Positions 18,366 through 29,314 of a DNA stretch of 51,894 nt are shown here, in pieces (the stretch's first letter is position 1; every line of letters begins with the position of its first letter). The position numbers and the translations under genes are program-made. The notes under the pieces are model-generated. The model made no database searches. It was not told the origin of the DNA and saw only the letters and a program-made list of their open reading frames with translations. The stretch comes from an uncultured Planctomycetaceae bacterium (GTDB lineage Bacteria > Planctomycetota > Planctomycetia > Planctomycetales > Planctomycetaceae): NCBI GenBank assembly GCA_903861195.1, contig CAIOTJ010000136.1, positions 1 to 51,894 on the forward strand, read 5' to 3'.

Positions 18366-20462
18366 CTACTCGGCCGGAGCCGGGGGATCGAACTGCCAAT
18401 CCTCGTTGAAGTAACCCGCCCGCAGCACCACCCCCCCTGTCCCCGACAGGAATTGGGCCCCCTCCAGGACCTGATCCTCCGCGGCGGGGTACCGCACCAC
18501 CGCCCAATCGCCCAGTCGGGGATACAGCAGATAGTTCAACTTCGAGAATTCGCTGGCATGAAATGTGTGACCGCTGTTGACCACCACGTACTTCCCGCCA
18601 GCCCCCTCCCAGGGACTCGGATGGATCAACACGGGCAGATGACTGGCCGACGAGTACCGTTCGCCATCGACTTCGAGCGTCTCGCGGGTCCACTTGAGGG
18701 GCAGCCCTGGCAGTGCCTCGGCCAACAGCCGGTGACTTCCCGGATCTCCAAACAGGATCAGGTGATACTTCTGGCGGTCCGCCTCAGTCACTTCCGTATC
18801 GTCGACAATCCGCAGATCCCCCCGCAGATACTGCCTCCAATCGCGGGCAAACTGGTCGAGAGTCGCCAGGGCTGACGCATGCATCTCCTGGTTCCACGGT
18901 GTCCCCGTTCCCCGCACACACAGGAATGGGGCCGAGAACGCATCGTCAATTGGCCCCTGCAATCCCGGCCGCTTCCCCACCCAAGAATGCACCGCCTCAT
19001 CCTCGGCCAACTGCCACTTCCCCCCTTCCAGCTCCAGCACGACCGGGCGTTCCCGAGGATGTTCGGCCAGATCGATCTCCAGTTCACCCAGCCGCACCCG
19101 GGGCCGTTCTCCCAACACCACTTCGGGAGCCAGTGCGAACCGCGAGATGTTCGTGGTCCGCGAGACCTGAATCAGTCCGTCCGCCAGCCGACGTGCCTCG
19201 AATTCGGCCCGCTCGTAATGTCTCCCGAGCCGCTTCAACTCCACCCAATGACACCGCGGATATTTCAACGTCCAGGTGACAAACCGCACATGGGCTGGCA
19301 ATCGGTCGAGCCCCCGGTCAGCAAACGCACCAATCAGTCGCATTTGCTCGCGCATCGTGACTGGATCAATTGTGTGCCCCGTATCGGGTGAGATCAGATT
19401 GACCAACTGCAGCCCCTCGCGACGAAACGCCTGTCCCATCAGCACATGGGCATCGAAGAATACGTCTTTCGCTCCCATGCAGGCGATGGCGGGAACCATA
19501 CTGCCATTGGCGGCATAGTCGACCGAGTCGAGCATGTGCAGGCCGAGCTCCTGGTGGTTTGGCTGGTCTCCGACGCGCACACACGACTCCAACGGTGTCT
19601 CAGAGAACCGATGGGTGTCCACATAACCGCAATAGGGCCCCAACGCTACAAACCGATCGGGATGCTTCAGCCCCAGGTGCCACGTTCCCGAAGCCCCCAT
19701 CGACATGCCCCGGAGGACGATCCGGTCGCGATCAATCGGATACTGCCGACAGACGGCCTCAATCGCCTCAAACACATCGGTCTCACCCCCCCAGCGATAG
19801 CAATTCTCCACCCGACCCAGCGGATGTAGTTCCAGATAGGGCTCGTCCAGCGAGACTCCCCCCGCAGCCCCCTCTTGAAAACGCCCCATGAAGCGCAGCT
19901 CACTGATTCCCACCGGACGTGTGCTCCCATGCAGCACCACATCGAGCCGCAAGGGACGCCCCGCCGGCAACGCACGTGGCACCACCAGCCCAAAAGGCTG
20001 TACTGAACCATCGACCCGCGACCGGTAGCCCCGCACGACCCGGCCCACCTGCCCGCCCCACGGAAGTTCTCCCTGATCGAGGGAGGCCAGCCGCTCGGCC
20101 CCCTTGGCCAACGCCGTCTTCATCAACTGCACATCGGCCGGTTCGAACCGCGTGTCGTAGCGCAGCGCCCAAGCCACCCCCTTGGCAAAGACCGCCGCGT
20201 CGGCGACCCGGTCCTGCTCGGCCTCGCTGGACGCGGCGGACCACATCGGCCGGAGAGCCGTTTCCTGCCGGGCGACTTCCTCGCGAAACTGTTGAAATTG
20301 CTCGGCCGTAAGTCCCGCGGGGATGGCAACCGGTTCCTGGGCCAAACCCACCACCGCCACGCCCCAGAGCACCAGACCAAAGCCGACTTTTGGCAATCGC
20401 TGCAAGCCACGCCCGTGACGTCGTACGTCAGTCACCTGTTGAGTCACCTGCGGTCCTCGCAT
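18366..20462 (-). CDS. Large secreted alpha/beta hydrolase (esterase or peptidase-like)
   Basis: About 698 residues from the ATG at 20462; a TTG two codons upstream is less likely. A signal peptide ends near residue 42 (GLA-QEP). After a helical region (about 50-130), a hydrolase core shows an oxyanion-type VVLHGS strand and the nucleophile elbow GMSMGASGTW (Ser about 254), as in PHB-depolymerase or prolyl-oligopeptidase-like enzymes. A His in the phrase DTGHTID near residue 366 may complete the triad. The C-terminal 330 residues have beta-sandwich character and no known motif. It is probably an exported carbohydrate-ester or peptide hydrolase. It is separated by 169 bp from the DUF4956 gene. 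Confidence 0.82.
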   Translation of the reverse strand: MRGPQVTQQVTDVRRHGRGLQRLPKVGFGLVLWGVAVVGLAQEPVAIPAGLTAEQFQQFREEVARQETALRPMWSAASSEAEQDRVADAAVFAKGVAWALRYDTRFEPADVQLMKTALAKGAERLASLDQGELPWGGQVGRVVRGYRSRVDGSVQPFGLVVPRALPAGRPLRLDVVLHGSTRPVGISELRFMGRFQEGAAGGVSLDEPYLELHPLGRVENCYRWGGETDVFEAIEAVCRQYPIDRDRIVLRGMSMGASGTWHLGLKHPDRFVALGPYCGYVDTHRFSETPLESCVRVGDQPNHQELGLHMLDSVDYAANGSMVPAIACMGAKDVFFDAHVLMGQAFRREGLQLVNLISPDTGHTIDPVTMREQMRLIGAFADRGLDRLPAHVRFVTWTLKYPRCHWVELKRLGRHYERAEFEARRLADGLIQVSRTTNISRFALAPEVVLGERPRVRLGELEIDLAEHPRERPVVLELEGGKWQLAEDEAVHSWVGKRPGLQGPIDDAFSAPFLCVRGTGTPWNQEMHASALATLDQFARDWRQYLRGDLRIVDDTEVTEADRQKYHLILFGDPGSHRLLAEALPGLPLKWTRETLEVDGERYSSASHLPVLIHPSPWEGAGGKYVVVNSGHTFHASEFSKLNYLLYPRLGDWAVVRYPAAEDQVLEGAQFLSGTGGVVLRAGYFNEDWQFDPPAPAE

Positions 20463-20911
20463 CGTCAATCCCCCAAACCTGCCTGGTGTTCATCCAAACT
20501 TCACAGAGCCTACAAGCACAGATGTGCAGGCGTCAACCATGGCCAGTCTGGTTGCTGTGATTGGACTTGTTGGCCCAGGTCAGCCCACTTGGCTGGCCTC
20601 AATCGACGCGGCCTCAATCGACGGGGCCTCGATCGACTGCGGGGAAAGTCTGGCCTTCAAAGAGTCGCTGGCCAAATTGGAAATCTGCACAGCCTGCGTG
20701 GACCAGGAGAAATAATCCTCCCATTCCCGACCTAGCGGGGCCTGGGGGTGCGATCACGTGACTCCCCCTGAAGATTCGATGGATTCTGCACGGGATGTCG
20801 GTCCGACACAACTGGTAGCAAACCGGTCTGGCCGGTTTTGACTTCTCAATCTAAGATCCCGTTCCACAGTGGATCGTGGCCTGTGGGGTCACCTTCGGAA
20901 GGATGGATTCG
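20463..20911 (+). other. Gene-poor interval with a 15-bp triple repeat and a hairpin
   Basis: No convincing gene is present. A 63-codon frame (20524-20715) would encode three ASIDx pentapeptides, but all three frames across the repeat stay open, so it is not good evidence for coding. A short hairpin (AACCGG at 20821-20826 with CCGGTT at 20832-20837, then TTTT) lies about 75 bp before the lipoprotein start and could be a weak terminator or leader structure. The interval separates divergent genes, so it should hold two promoters, but I cannot place them. Confidence 0.5.
20595..20639. repeat. Three tandem 15-bp repeats
   Basis: Three adjoining copies of GGCCTCAATCGACGC occur with small changes in the last bases and one A-to-G change in the third copy. 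They lie in the intergenic space between the hydrolase and lipoprotein genes. The function is unknown; the options are a short tandem repeat of a protein frame or a binding-site array. Confidence 0.7.
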
Positions 20912-21223
20912 ATGAGCCGGAACGTGAATGGAATGGCCGCGCTGATGGCGGCTCTGGTGCTGGTGGGCTGTGTCTCTTCCCAGCACACCCGGCTCCCCAC
21001 GCTGGGTTACAACCGCCCGGATGTGGAACGGAAGTCTTACGAGTATTTCGATCCGGCCCCTGATCGCGATGCCGGTCCGGCGATTGAACGTCCCCGTGGA
21101 TTCGAAACCCAGCGTTCGGAACCACGTCGGATCCGGGAAGCGGCTGGTAACCAGACCGCCTCGGGGGTCCGCTCGGGATTGCGTCCTTCGGCTGCGAAGT
21201 ATCCCGACAGTGTTGTGCAATAA
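20912..21223 (+). CDS. Small lipoprotein of unknown function
   Basis: The ATG at 20912 has a GGAAGG site 9 bp upstream; an ATG at 20903 is also possible but would overlap that site. The 103-residue product has a hydrophobic stretch and the lipobox LVLVGC, so Cys19 should be lipidated. The mature part is hydrophilic, rich in Arg, Pro and Asp, and ends in a basic tail without known motifs. It stands alone on its strand between minus-strand genes. No function can be assigned. Confidence 0.78.
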   Translation: MSRNVNGMAALMAALVLVGCVSSQHTRLPTLGYNRPDVERKSYEYFDPAPDRDAGPAIERPRGFETQRSEPRRIREAAGNQTASGVRSGLRPSAAKYPDSVVQ

Positions 21224-21704
21224 GCCTGTCTCAGATCACATCAGCAGGTTACCCGAAAGATCTGGGCCCGGCTGCGGGGTGCTCTAACGCCCCGCGACCA
21301 TTCTTCCCTGCAGCCGCTTGTGGGCGGGGAACCGGCGCCGCGCCAAGATCTCCTGTCCAGAACTCAGCGGGTCGCATTCGGTCTGGAATCGAAGCCGCCG
21401 CCCAGTCTCTCAACCCATCCCGTACTGGGTCGTGCGGTGCCGGTTGGAGACGACTGGGCTGTTTGAGAAACATCTGAGAGGCCGGCACGACCCGCAGCCA
21501 ACAGTCCACACTCCACTGCCGGGCACAAGCCTCGAAACTTTCCAGGCAACCCAAGTTTTAATCGGCCACTTCTCGTAGCGCCCCCTCCGTGCGTTTCACC
21601 CTGCCGATCGGGTTGGCCAAGTCTTCTCTCAATGCGACTTGAAGCAACCGGAATCGAAAGTCGAATCACTGGGGCTGAGAATCAGTCCGCTCCCATGAGC
21701 GACA
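21224..21704. other. Interval without a supported gene; long inverted repeat
   Basis: An 86-codon frame here (21318-21578) lacks a good ribosome site or recognisable product, and I do not call it. Near 21276-21298 a GCGGGG/CCCCGC stem follows the lipoprotein gene but has no T tract. The main structure is the inverted repeat at 21427-21493 described separately. Confidence 0.5.
21427..21493. repeat. Imperfect long inverted repeat (possible structured RNA)
   Basis: The right arm 21482-21493 (CCGGCACGACCC) pairs with 21427-21443 if four extra bases in the left arm are bulged out. The arms are 38 bp apart, so the stem would close a large loop. It lies between the lipoprotein and DUF1559 genes, away from any stop codon by more than 200 bp. 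It could be a small RNA or a remnant of a repeat family. There is no promoter that I can identify. Confidence 0.4.
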
Positions 21705-22727
21705 CTAGAATTCGCCCACAAGATCACGTCCGGCGCGGGTCCCCAGAGCCTGCCAGACCCGCACATCGATGTTGTTGCTGAAGTTGCGGACTGAGCCGTC
21801 CATCAGCAGCGAATGCACCAGCCCCACGTGGTAGCTGCGGGCGGGAATGATGCCAAAGGTGGGATTCGAAGATACCCCCTCGCGGCTGGAACTGACATCG
21901 ATGTCATAGGTGAAGCCGTCAGCCATGTGGGGAATGATCGTATTGGGTCCAAACAATGTGGTGAAGCCCGTGTGAATTGCCCGTCCACACACCCATTCCG
22001 TATGGCCATTGAGAGGAGACCACTGCCCCCCCTGGGTGTAGCCCGAAGAAACCATCTGCGGTGATGCGGGCTCTTGGAGAACGGGGGTGGTGTCGTGGAA
22101 CCGCGGCGTGTAGGCCTTCACCTCGGCCAGCGCGATCGTGTTGCTGGTTCCATCGAGAAAGTCAGCGGTCGAAATGCTGCTGTTGGGGGCGAACGCACCA
22201 GCATTTGGAGTGCGGTTGACGGGATCGAACACGAGATAACGCCCTACATTCAGAGCATAGTTTAACGGGAAGTGTTCGGGGTTGCCGGTCGTCGCATTGT
22301 TGCGAGACCGGGCATTGACCTCATTGGGACAGATGAGGACGGGCACCTTCATTGCGGCAGGACCGAAAGGGGGGAAGGCCCCGGTGTTCGCGGGGTCGTG
22401 GTAGCCGCGGGAGAAGTTGATGTTGTTGTAAATCGTCCCGCCGTCGAGGAAGGGCAGTAAAGCGGCTTGGGCGGACCAAGGGGGCTGGCCAGGAAACTGC
22501 GCCGAGACCGCCCCTGATGACGGGAGAAACCGGTGGACATCGAGGTAGTTGTGGATGGCCAGCCCCAGTTGCTTCAGGTTGTTCTTGCACTGGGTGCGAC
22601 GGGCCGCCTCGCGCGCCTGCTGCACGGCTGGCAGCAGCAGGGCGACCAGAATCCCGATGATGGCGATGACCACCAGCAATTCGATGAGGGTGAATCCGGA
22701 GCGGCGGCAGCGGGCGGGGTGGGGCAT
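21705..22727 (-). CDS. DUF1559 family protein with type IV pilin-like N-terminus
   Basis: This 340-residue protein starts with a basic leader and the prepilin site [18 protein letters not shown]; Gly11 would precede the cut and Glu is at +5. The hydrophobic helix runs to about residue 30 and is followed by the [22 protein letters not shown] block typical of planctomycete DUF1559 proteins. The C-terminus has the family motif, here [18 protein letters not shown]. These proteins are numerous in planctomycetes and are thought to be secreted or surface pseudopilins. The methylating type II/IV prepilin peptidase is not in this window; TadV at 1498 normally handles Flp-type leaders. Confidence 0.93.
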   Translation of the reverse strand: MPHPARCRRSGFTLIELLVVIAIIGILVALLLPAVQQAREAARRTQCKNNLKQLGLAIHNYLDVHRFLPSSGAVSAQFPGQPPWSAQAALLPFLDGGTIYNNINFSRGYHDPANTGAFPPFGPAAMKVPVLICPNEVNARSRNNATTGNPEHFPLNYALNVGRYLVFDPVNRTPNAGAFAPNSSISTADFLDGTSNTIALAEVKAYTPRFHDTTPVLQEPASPQMVSSGYTQGGQWSPLNGHTEWVCGRAIHTGFTTLFGPNTIIPHMADGFTYDIDVSSSREGVSSNPTFGIIPARSYHVGLVHSLLMDGSVRNFSNNIDVRVWQALGTRAGRDLVGEF

Positions 22728-22880
22728 GGAGCAGGCGGGAACGGGTCGACGAGAAACCGAAAACAGCCCTCATGTTGATACTGAGATTCAGTCTCAACAT
22801 TCGAATTTTAGTCGACGGCGATCGGAAAGCAAGGGAAATGGCCCGAAAAAGTCGGCCTTCCCGACAGTCGTGCCGGACTG

Positions 22881-22912
22881 AAAAAACCGTCCCGGGATCA
22901 GCCCGAGACGGT
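22881..22912 (-). terminator. Intrinsic terminator of metY
   Basis: On the minus strand an 11-bp stem (22912-22902 with 22896-22886, including one G-T pair) with a 5-base loop is followed by six T complementary to 22886-22881. It lies 35 bp after the metY stop codon and fits a rho-independent terminator well. Confidence 0.85.
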
Positions 22913-22947
22913 CCTTGGATGTCAGCCGCCTCGATATATAAACAAAT

Positions 22948-24977
<2,030 letters not shown>

Positions 24978-24992
24978 ATGCCTGACCTGACT

Positions 24993-25487
24993 TTACAGGC
25001 GGCGTGTACAAACTGCCCATTGACCGAAGTTCTCCTCGATCTCGACCTGCAGTTCCGTCATGCGGGCTAGATCGGCGGCTGGAAGCCTCCGCATCAACTC
25101 TCCAGCGAACCAGTCTGCAATGAGCTCCGCCGTGGTGTTGGCCACAGGCAGCAGCCGACAATCTTCACGCGGCAGAATCCACCGCCGGTCTTCGAACCGG
25201 ACCTCGACCTCACGCGGCCCCGCCTCGACCCGAATCTGTGGATGCTGGGTGGGAAGCAGCAGAGAATGGTCGAGCTCCGCCACGATCGCCTGAGCCGTGT
25301 CGCGCAGGGCGATGAAATCGAATACATAATGGTTTTCATCCAGTGGCCCGGCCAACTCCACAGCGACTCGCCAGTTGTGCCCATGCAGACGTTCGCAAAC
25401 ATGGCCGGCGAATGTGATGAAGTGAGCCGCACTAAAGACCAGGTGATCTTTGGTGACCCGCACGCGGTAGAGAGACAACGGCGACAT
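24993..25487 (-). CDS. queD: 6-carboxytetrahydropterin synthase / PTPS family (QueD-like)
   Basis: This 164-residue enzyme of the T-fold superfamily has the three zinc-binding histidines His22 (FSAAHF), His35 and His37 (RLHGHNW) and the catalytic Cys31. An Asp-His pair (ELDHSLL near 70-76) and a Glu near the C-terminus (EENFGQWA) complete the site. QueD converts dihydroneopterin triphosphate to carboxytetrahydropterin for queuosine, while close relatives make 6-pyruvoyl-tetrahydropterin; the sequence alone does not decide between them. The gene converges with the acetyltransferase, ending 15 bp after it. No queC, queE or folE is nearby. Confidence 0.88.
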   Translation of the reverse strand: MSPLSLYRVRVTKDHLVFSAAHFITFAGHVCERLHGHNWRVAVELAGPLDENHYVFDFIALRDTAQAIVAELDHSLLLPTQHPQIRVEAGPREVEVRFEDRRWILPREDCRLLPVANTTAELIADWFAGELMRRLPAADLARMTELQVEIEENFGQWAVCTRRL

Positions 25488-25658
25488 TTCGAGAGAGGGG
25501 GAGCGACAGGCGTTGGCACGCTGTCAACAGATTGGGAGGCGTACCGTGAAAGGCCCGCTACGGGCTGTCAAGGGGCCGCAAAAGACAAGAACACCTGCCC
25601 GGCGGAGAGTCTGAGCAGCCTCTTGTGCCGGAGTTTTCTGCTGTCAAACCAGGAAGTC

Positions 25659-28600
25659 TCAATTCAGAAATTCGTCAACCAGTTTCTCACGTTGAGAGAA
25701 CTCCTCTTCCGACGCGAACTCTCCGGGAATGGTTTGTGATGGTGAGAATGGATCCTCTTCGTCACCCTCTTCACCGCGCAGTTCCGAGAGGTAGTAGAGA
25801 ATCAGGTTGCGGTTGCCCGTCTCGGGATGGGCCGCCAAAGCCTGTTCGAACTCCCGTTGGGCCGAGGCGAGATTCCCCTCTTCGAGATAGATCAGCGCCA
25901 GATTGATTCGGGTCTCGCAGATGGTTTCGGGACGGGTGAACGAATAAGTCGCCGCCGAGTTGGTTGCGGCGAGAGGCCAGCCTGCCAACCCCTTTGGACG
26001 GGGCACCAGGCCGTACAACAGCCCCGTCAGTGCCCCCTTGCTGGCCTGTTCATTCTTTTGCGACCACAGAGTTTGAGCGCGGGGATAGTCGGCATTGGGG
26101 AGATTCGCGAAAGCGACCGGGTCTTCCCAACTCTGCAGTCCTGCCTCCTGGGCCGGGGCGGCGAACCGCTCGGCGTTCTCTTGGGCCTCTTCGGCCTGTC
26201 CCGCCTCAATCTGCAGAATGATTCGCAACTGTTCGGCCGAAAGGTTGCCTGTGCGCGCTTCCGCTTCCTTGTCGAGAATACCAATCGCCTGCAAGACAAA
26301 CCCTTGCTGGGCCAGTTCCATCGCCCGATCGTAAGCGGGACGCTGTTGCTGCTGGAATTGCAGATCAGCCTCTTCAGCCTTCTCCACCCGTTTCTCAAGT
26401 TCACGAATCCGACTCTCTACCGACAACAGGATTTCGGTGTCGATCTCGGGTTCGGCCTCAAACAGGCGCAACAAACTCCGCTGGTGCCGCAGTTCCAGAT
26501 CAGAACGATTCGCCTGGGCATACAGCGCCGACAATTGCTGATGCGCGGGGGCGTCGTCGGGAGACGAAACCAGCACCTGGTTGTAAGAAGACATTGACTG
26601 AAAATACCGCAACCCACTGGTTTGGGTGCGGGTCGGGTTCTGGGCGAGGGTGGCCTCCCATTTCGCCAGGACTCCGTACGCTTCCCCCAACACCATGTAA
26701 CCCCAGTGCGAATCGGGGTCATCCTGCAGTCCCTCCTGGGCCTTTCGAATTGCGAGAATCGCCAGGGCGGCCCGGGAATTCGCATACTTGTCCGGCAAAG
26801 CCCAGAGACTGTTCGACTCACTTTGACCAGGCAGAGTCGCGAGCCGCGCGTATTGCAATGCCTGTTGAATCGAAGGGGCGATGTCGCGGCGTTTTGACCA
26901 GAAATACCGCTGGTAGAAGGTCGGCTTCCGAACCCACCGGTCGCGGGCCGAAAGGAATGGCGCGCTCCTCTGGAACGCCAGGTTGCGGAAATCCAGCGTA
27001 CGGTCATCCAGGAATTTGCGAAGGTCCGGATTGTCCACATCCGCCCGATAGAGCACCGCACAGCCCGCCCCGAGGTCTGTCAATTCCCAGGTGGGGGGAT
27101 CGGCATTCAACAGATCGGTGAATGCCAACACCTCCTGGGCCGCCCGACCCGTGGTCGACAGCCTCAGCAACACGTGGGTGATCGCGTACTGATCGAAGAT
27201 CTGCGTCCAGTATTCCCGCCGTTCCGACCTTTGCCGGGCTATCAAAGCCGCATCATTGGGACGCAGGGTTCGCCCCTGGGTCGGGTCGGACGATCGGGGG
27301 GCGCGTACCAACTCGAGTGCCTGGCGAACCCGCAAATTGGTAGCCAGCAGATTCCGCTCTTCATCGCGATCGTGGTAGACAAACAGCCTCGAATCGATGA
27401 ACGGTTTCTGACCGATCCAGACCAGCACATCGCCATGCGAGACGGCGTAGTTGAATGGACGGTCGTCAAAGCTGCGGCCAGTGGACGCAGTCACGGGGGC
27501 CGCGGTCCCGGTTTCAGCCGCCGCCGGGCCTGTGGGCAGCCCCACCAGGCGGGTTTCCAGATCCCCAATCAGGCTGGCCAGATTATTGTCGAGACCATAG
27601 CCGCTCTGGGGTGCGGCCGCATCCCGCAACCGACCGGTGCCGCCAAAAAAGCCAATCACGGCCAAGGCCAGCACAGTGGCGGCCCGTCCCGCCCGCGAGA
27701 ACAGCAATTCCAGAGCCCGGGTCGTATAGGCCTGCGAGAAAGTATTCTGGTACCAGGCTTGTCCGTTCAACCCCGCCACGATGGCCGCCACCAGGGCGGC
27801 CGCAGGCAGTTCGCGCAAACACAGAACGGCAAATCCCAACATTCCGAAGAACGCGAGGGTCTCGCCCCACGCCATCCGCTTCCAATTGAAAAGCACCAGT
27901 ACAATCCCAGCCAGAACAACCACAATCGCGGCCAGGCCCGCATAGTCATAACCATCGCGAGCCATCCAAAGTCCCCCGCTGGAGAGCGGGAAATAAGACG
28001 CCTCACTGACCGCGATCGGCCGCGGTTCACCGAGGTAGGCCTGCGTCACATACTCCCGAATGGCCGGATACTCAGTCCCGTACACCAACCCCGGAGCCCA
28101 TCCGCTCTGCAGTGGGAACGGGTGCAGAAACGAGGCCGCCACGCAGGCCAGCGCAACCGTCCAGAGGTGACTGCGGGTCTCGGAAGGAAGCACATTTTGC
28201 GTCTTCAGGAGACCGGCCAGAGATTCCCCCGCGGCGTAGAGCAACAGACACGCCAGACCGAGGTAGGCCCGCGAGTCGAAATTGCACCACAGCACAAACA
28301 GCGGAATCAGCAGCCACAATCGGGGAGAGCCCTGGCGGGCGTGATCGGCCAATCGTTGCCGGTAGCGGGTCAGGATCAGGAACAGCAGTGACAATCCCAG
28401 AAAGGTGATCAGCGTCGAATGCGGGGCGAACCGCAGGTGGCAGGCCAGCAAGGCCAAAGCGGCACAAATCGAAGACCACCACGTCGGCAGATTGGGACGA
28501 ACAATCTGCGCCACGATCGCAAAGGTCAGCATCACCAGCAGGGCCTTGAACACCGAGACCCCGACGAATCCCCCAGCCGAGTACACCGCTCCCAGGACCA

Positions 28601-29006
28601 GATCGAACCCCCACGCCAGATTCGGCCATGCACGATCGGTCGCGGTCGACGAAAAAACATCGGTGCGGGGGGGCAAAAATCCGTGGCTGGCCAGGTATTG
28701 CCCCGTCTTGATGCTCACCAGAGACAGTGATTCCCCCACCTTGGTGCTGGCCAGCAAGAAGGCCAGCAACACCACGGCCCACTTGATGACAAAATCGCCC
28801 CGGATCGCCTCGTCCTCTACGAGTTCCGGTGTCAATTCCTCGTACTCTTCAATCCCAGGATCGCTGCTGTCGGTGACTGCGGTGGATGATCCGGAGGCCG
28901 CCGAGGCATCGGCATTGGCAAAGAGTTCCGAACCACCAACGCCGGGACGATCCGCAGCAGGAGATGAGTCGGCCAGGGGAGAGGGGGGAGTCGGTGAGGT
29001 CGACAC
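25659..29006 (-). CDS. Polytopic membrane protein with TPR-like C-terminus
   Basis: The GTG start at 29006 follows an AAGAGAG site and gives 1115 residues (MSTSPTPPSP); the frame extends to a TTG at 29063. The N-terminal 60 residues are acidic and disordered. About ten hydrophobic spans fill residues 70-470, giving a glycosyltransferase- or O-antigen-polymerase-like topology, but I see no catalytic motif. A soluble stretch follows (about 480-700). The C-terminal 400 residues are helical with a predicted coiled coil (SRIRELEKRVEKAEE) and TPR-like units such as LNLALIYLEEGNLASAQREFEQALAAHPE cut here to its pattern: Leu, Ala, Tyr, Gly, Ala, Phe, Ala, Pro spacing. It is probably an envelope protein; the function is unknown. 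Confidence 0.75.
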   Translation of the reverse strand: MSTSPTPPSPLADSSPAADRPGVGGSELFANADASAASGSSTAVTDSSDPGIEEYEELTPELVEDEAIRGDFVIKWAVVLLAFLLASTKVGESLSLVSIKTGQYLASHGFLPPRTDVFSSTATDRAWPNLAWGFDLVLGAVYSAGGFVGVSVFKALLVMLTFAIVAQIVRPNLPTWWSSICAALALLACHLRFAPHSTLITFLGLSLLFLILTRYRQRLADHARQGSPRLWLLIPLFVLWCNFDSRAYLGLACLLLYAAGESLAGLLKTQNVLPSETRSHLWTVALACVAASFLHPFPLQSGWAPGLVYGTEYPAIREYVTQAYLGEPRPIAVSEASYFPLSSGGLWMARDGYDYAGLAAIVVVLAGIVLVLFNWKRMAWGETLAFFGMLGFAVLCLRELPAAALVAAIVAGLNGQAWYQNTFSQAYTTRALELLFSRAGRAATVLALAVIGFFGGTGRLRDAAAPQSGYGLDNNLASLIGDLETRLVGLPTGPAAAETGTAAPVTASTGRSFDDRPFNYAVSHGDVLVWIGQKPFIDSRLFVYHDRDEERNLLATNLRVRQALELVRAPRSSDPTQGRTLRPNDAALIARQRSERREYWTQIFDQYAITHVLLRLSTTGRAAQEVLAFTDLLNADPPTWELTDLGAGCAVLYRADVDNPDLRKFLDDRTLDFRNLAFQRSAPFLSARDRWVRKPTFYQRYFWSKRRDIAPSIQQALQYARLATLPGQSESNSLWALPDKYANSRAALAILAIRKAQEGLQDDPDSHWGYMVLGEAYGVLAKWEATLAQNPTRTQTSGLRYFQSMSSYNQVLVSSPDDAPAHQQLSALYAQANRSDLELRHQRSLLRLFEAEPEIDTEILLSVESRIRELEKRVEKAEEADLQFQQQQRPAYDRAMELAQQGFVLQAIGILDKEAEARTGNLSAEQLRIILQIEAGQAEEAQENAERFAAPAQEAGLQSWEDPVAFANLPNADYPRAQTLWSQKNEQASKGALTGLLYGLVPRPKGLAGWPLAATNSAATYSFTRPETICETRINLALIYLEEGNLASAQREFEQALAAHPETGNRNLILYYLSELRGEEGDEEDPFSPSQTIPGEFASEEEFSQREKLVDEFLN

Positions 29007-29314
29007 AGAGACTCTCTTGAGAAGTGACGACAAGAAACGGTGACCGTAGTACCCGCAGGGCAATCCCCAACGGCGTTCTCACTACGTGCAGCCTTGCTCC
29101 GGGCGACGGAACCGAGTGGAAATTTCCCCGATCCCATGCTCCGGGCCAGCAACTTTCGTACACTAGAAGCCATCCGGGCCGGGGGTCAAGCGTGAGCCGG
29201 TCCGCCAACCCGCTTCCTCCCGCACCCCAAACCTCAACCAACCCACTTCGTTGCCATCGTCGGTTCCGCCCCCCCAGGATGTGCACACACGATCATATAA
29301 AGGAATTTTTGAAC
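29007..29314. other. Divergent intergenic region, no gene seen
   Basis: The space between the TPR membrane protein (-) and the O-methyltransferase (+) should hold two promoters. A TATAAAGGAA stretch just before the O-methyltransferase start includes its ribosome site; the AT-rich block near 29290-29312 stands out from GC-rich surroundings. I cannot fix a -35/-10 pair with confidence. Confidence 0.4.

Noticed and set aside
20524-20715. 63-codon frame with ASIDA/ASIDG/ASIDC repeats
   Set aside because: The alternative frames across the repeat are also open and there is no convincing ribosome site, so I keep it as a DNA repeat.
27174-28391. 405-codon open frame on the plus strand
   Set aside because: It is antisense to the spans of the large membrane protein and encodes a Gln/Arg-rich low-quality product with no ribosome site.
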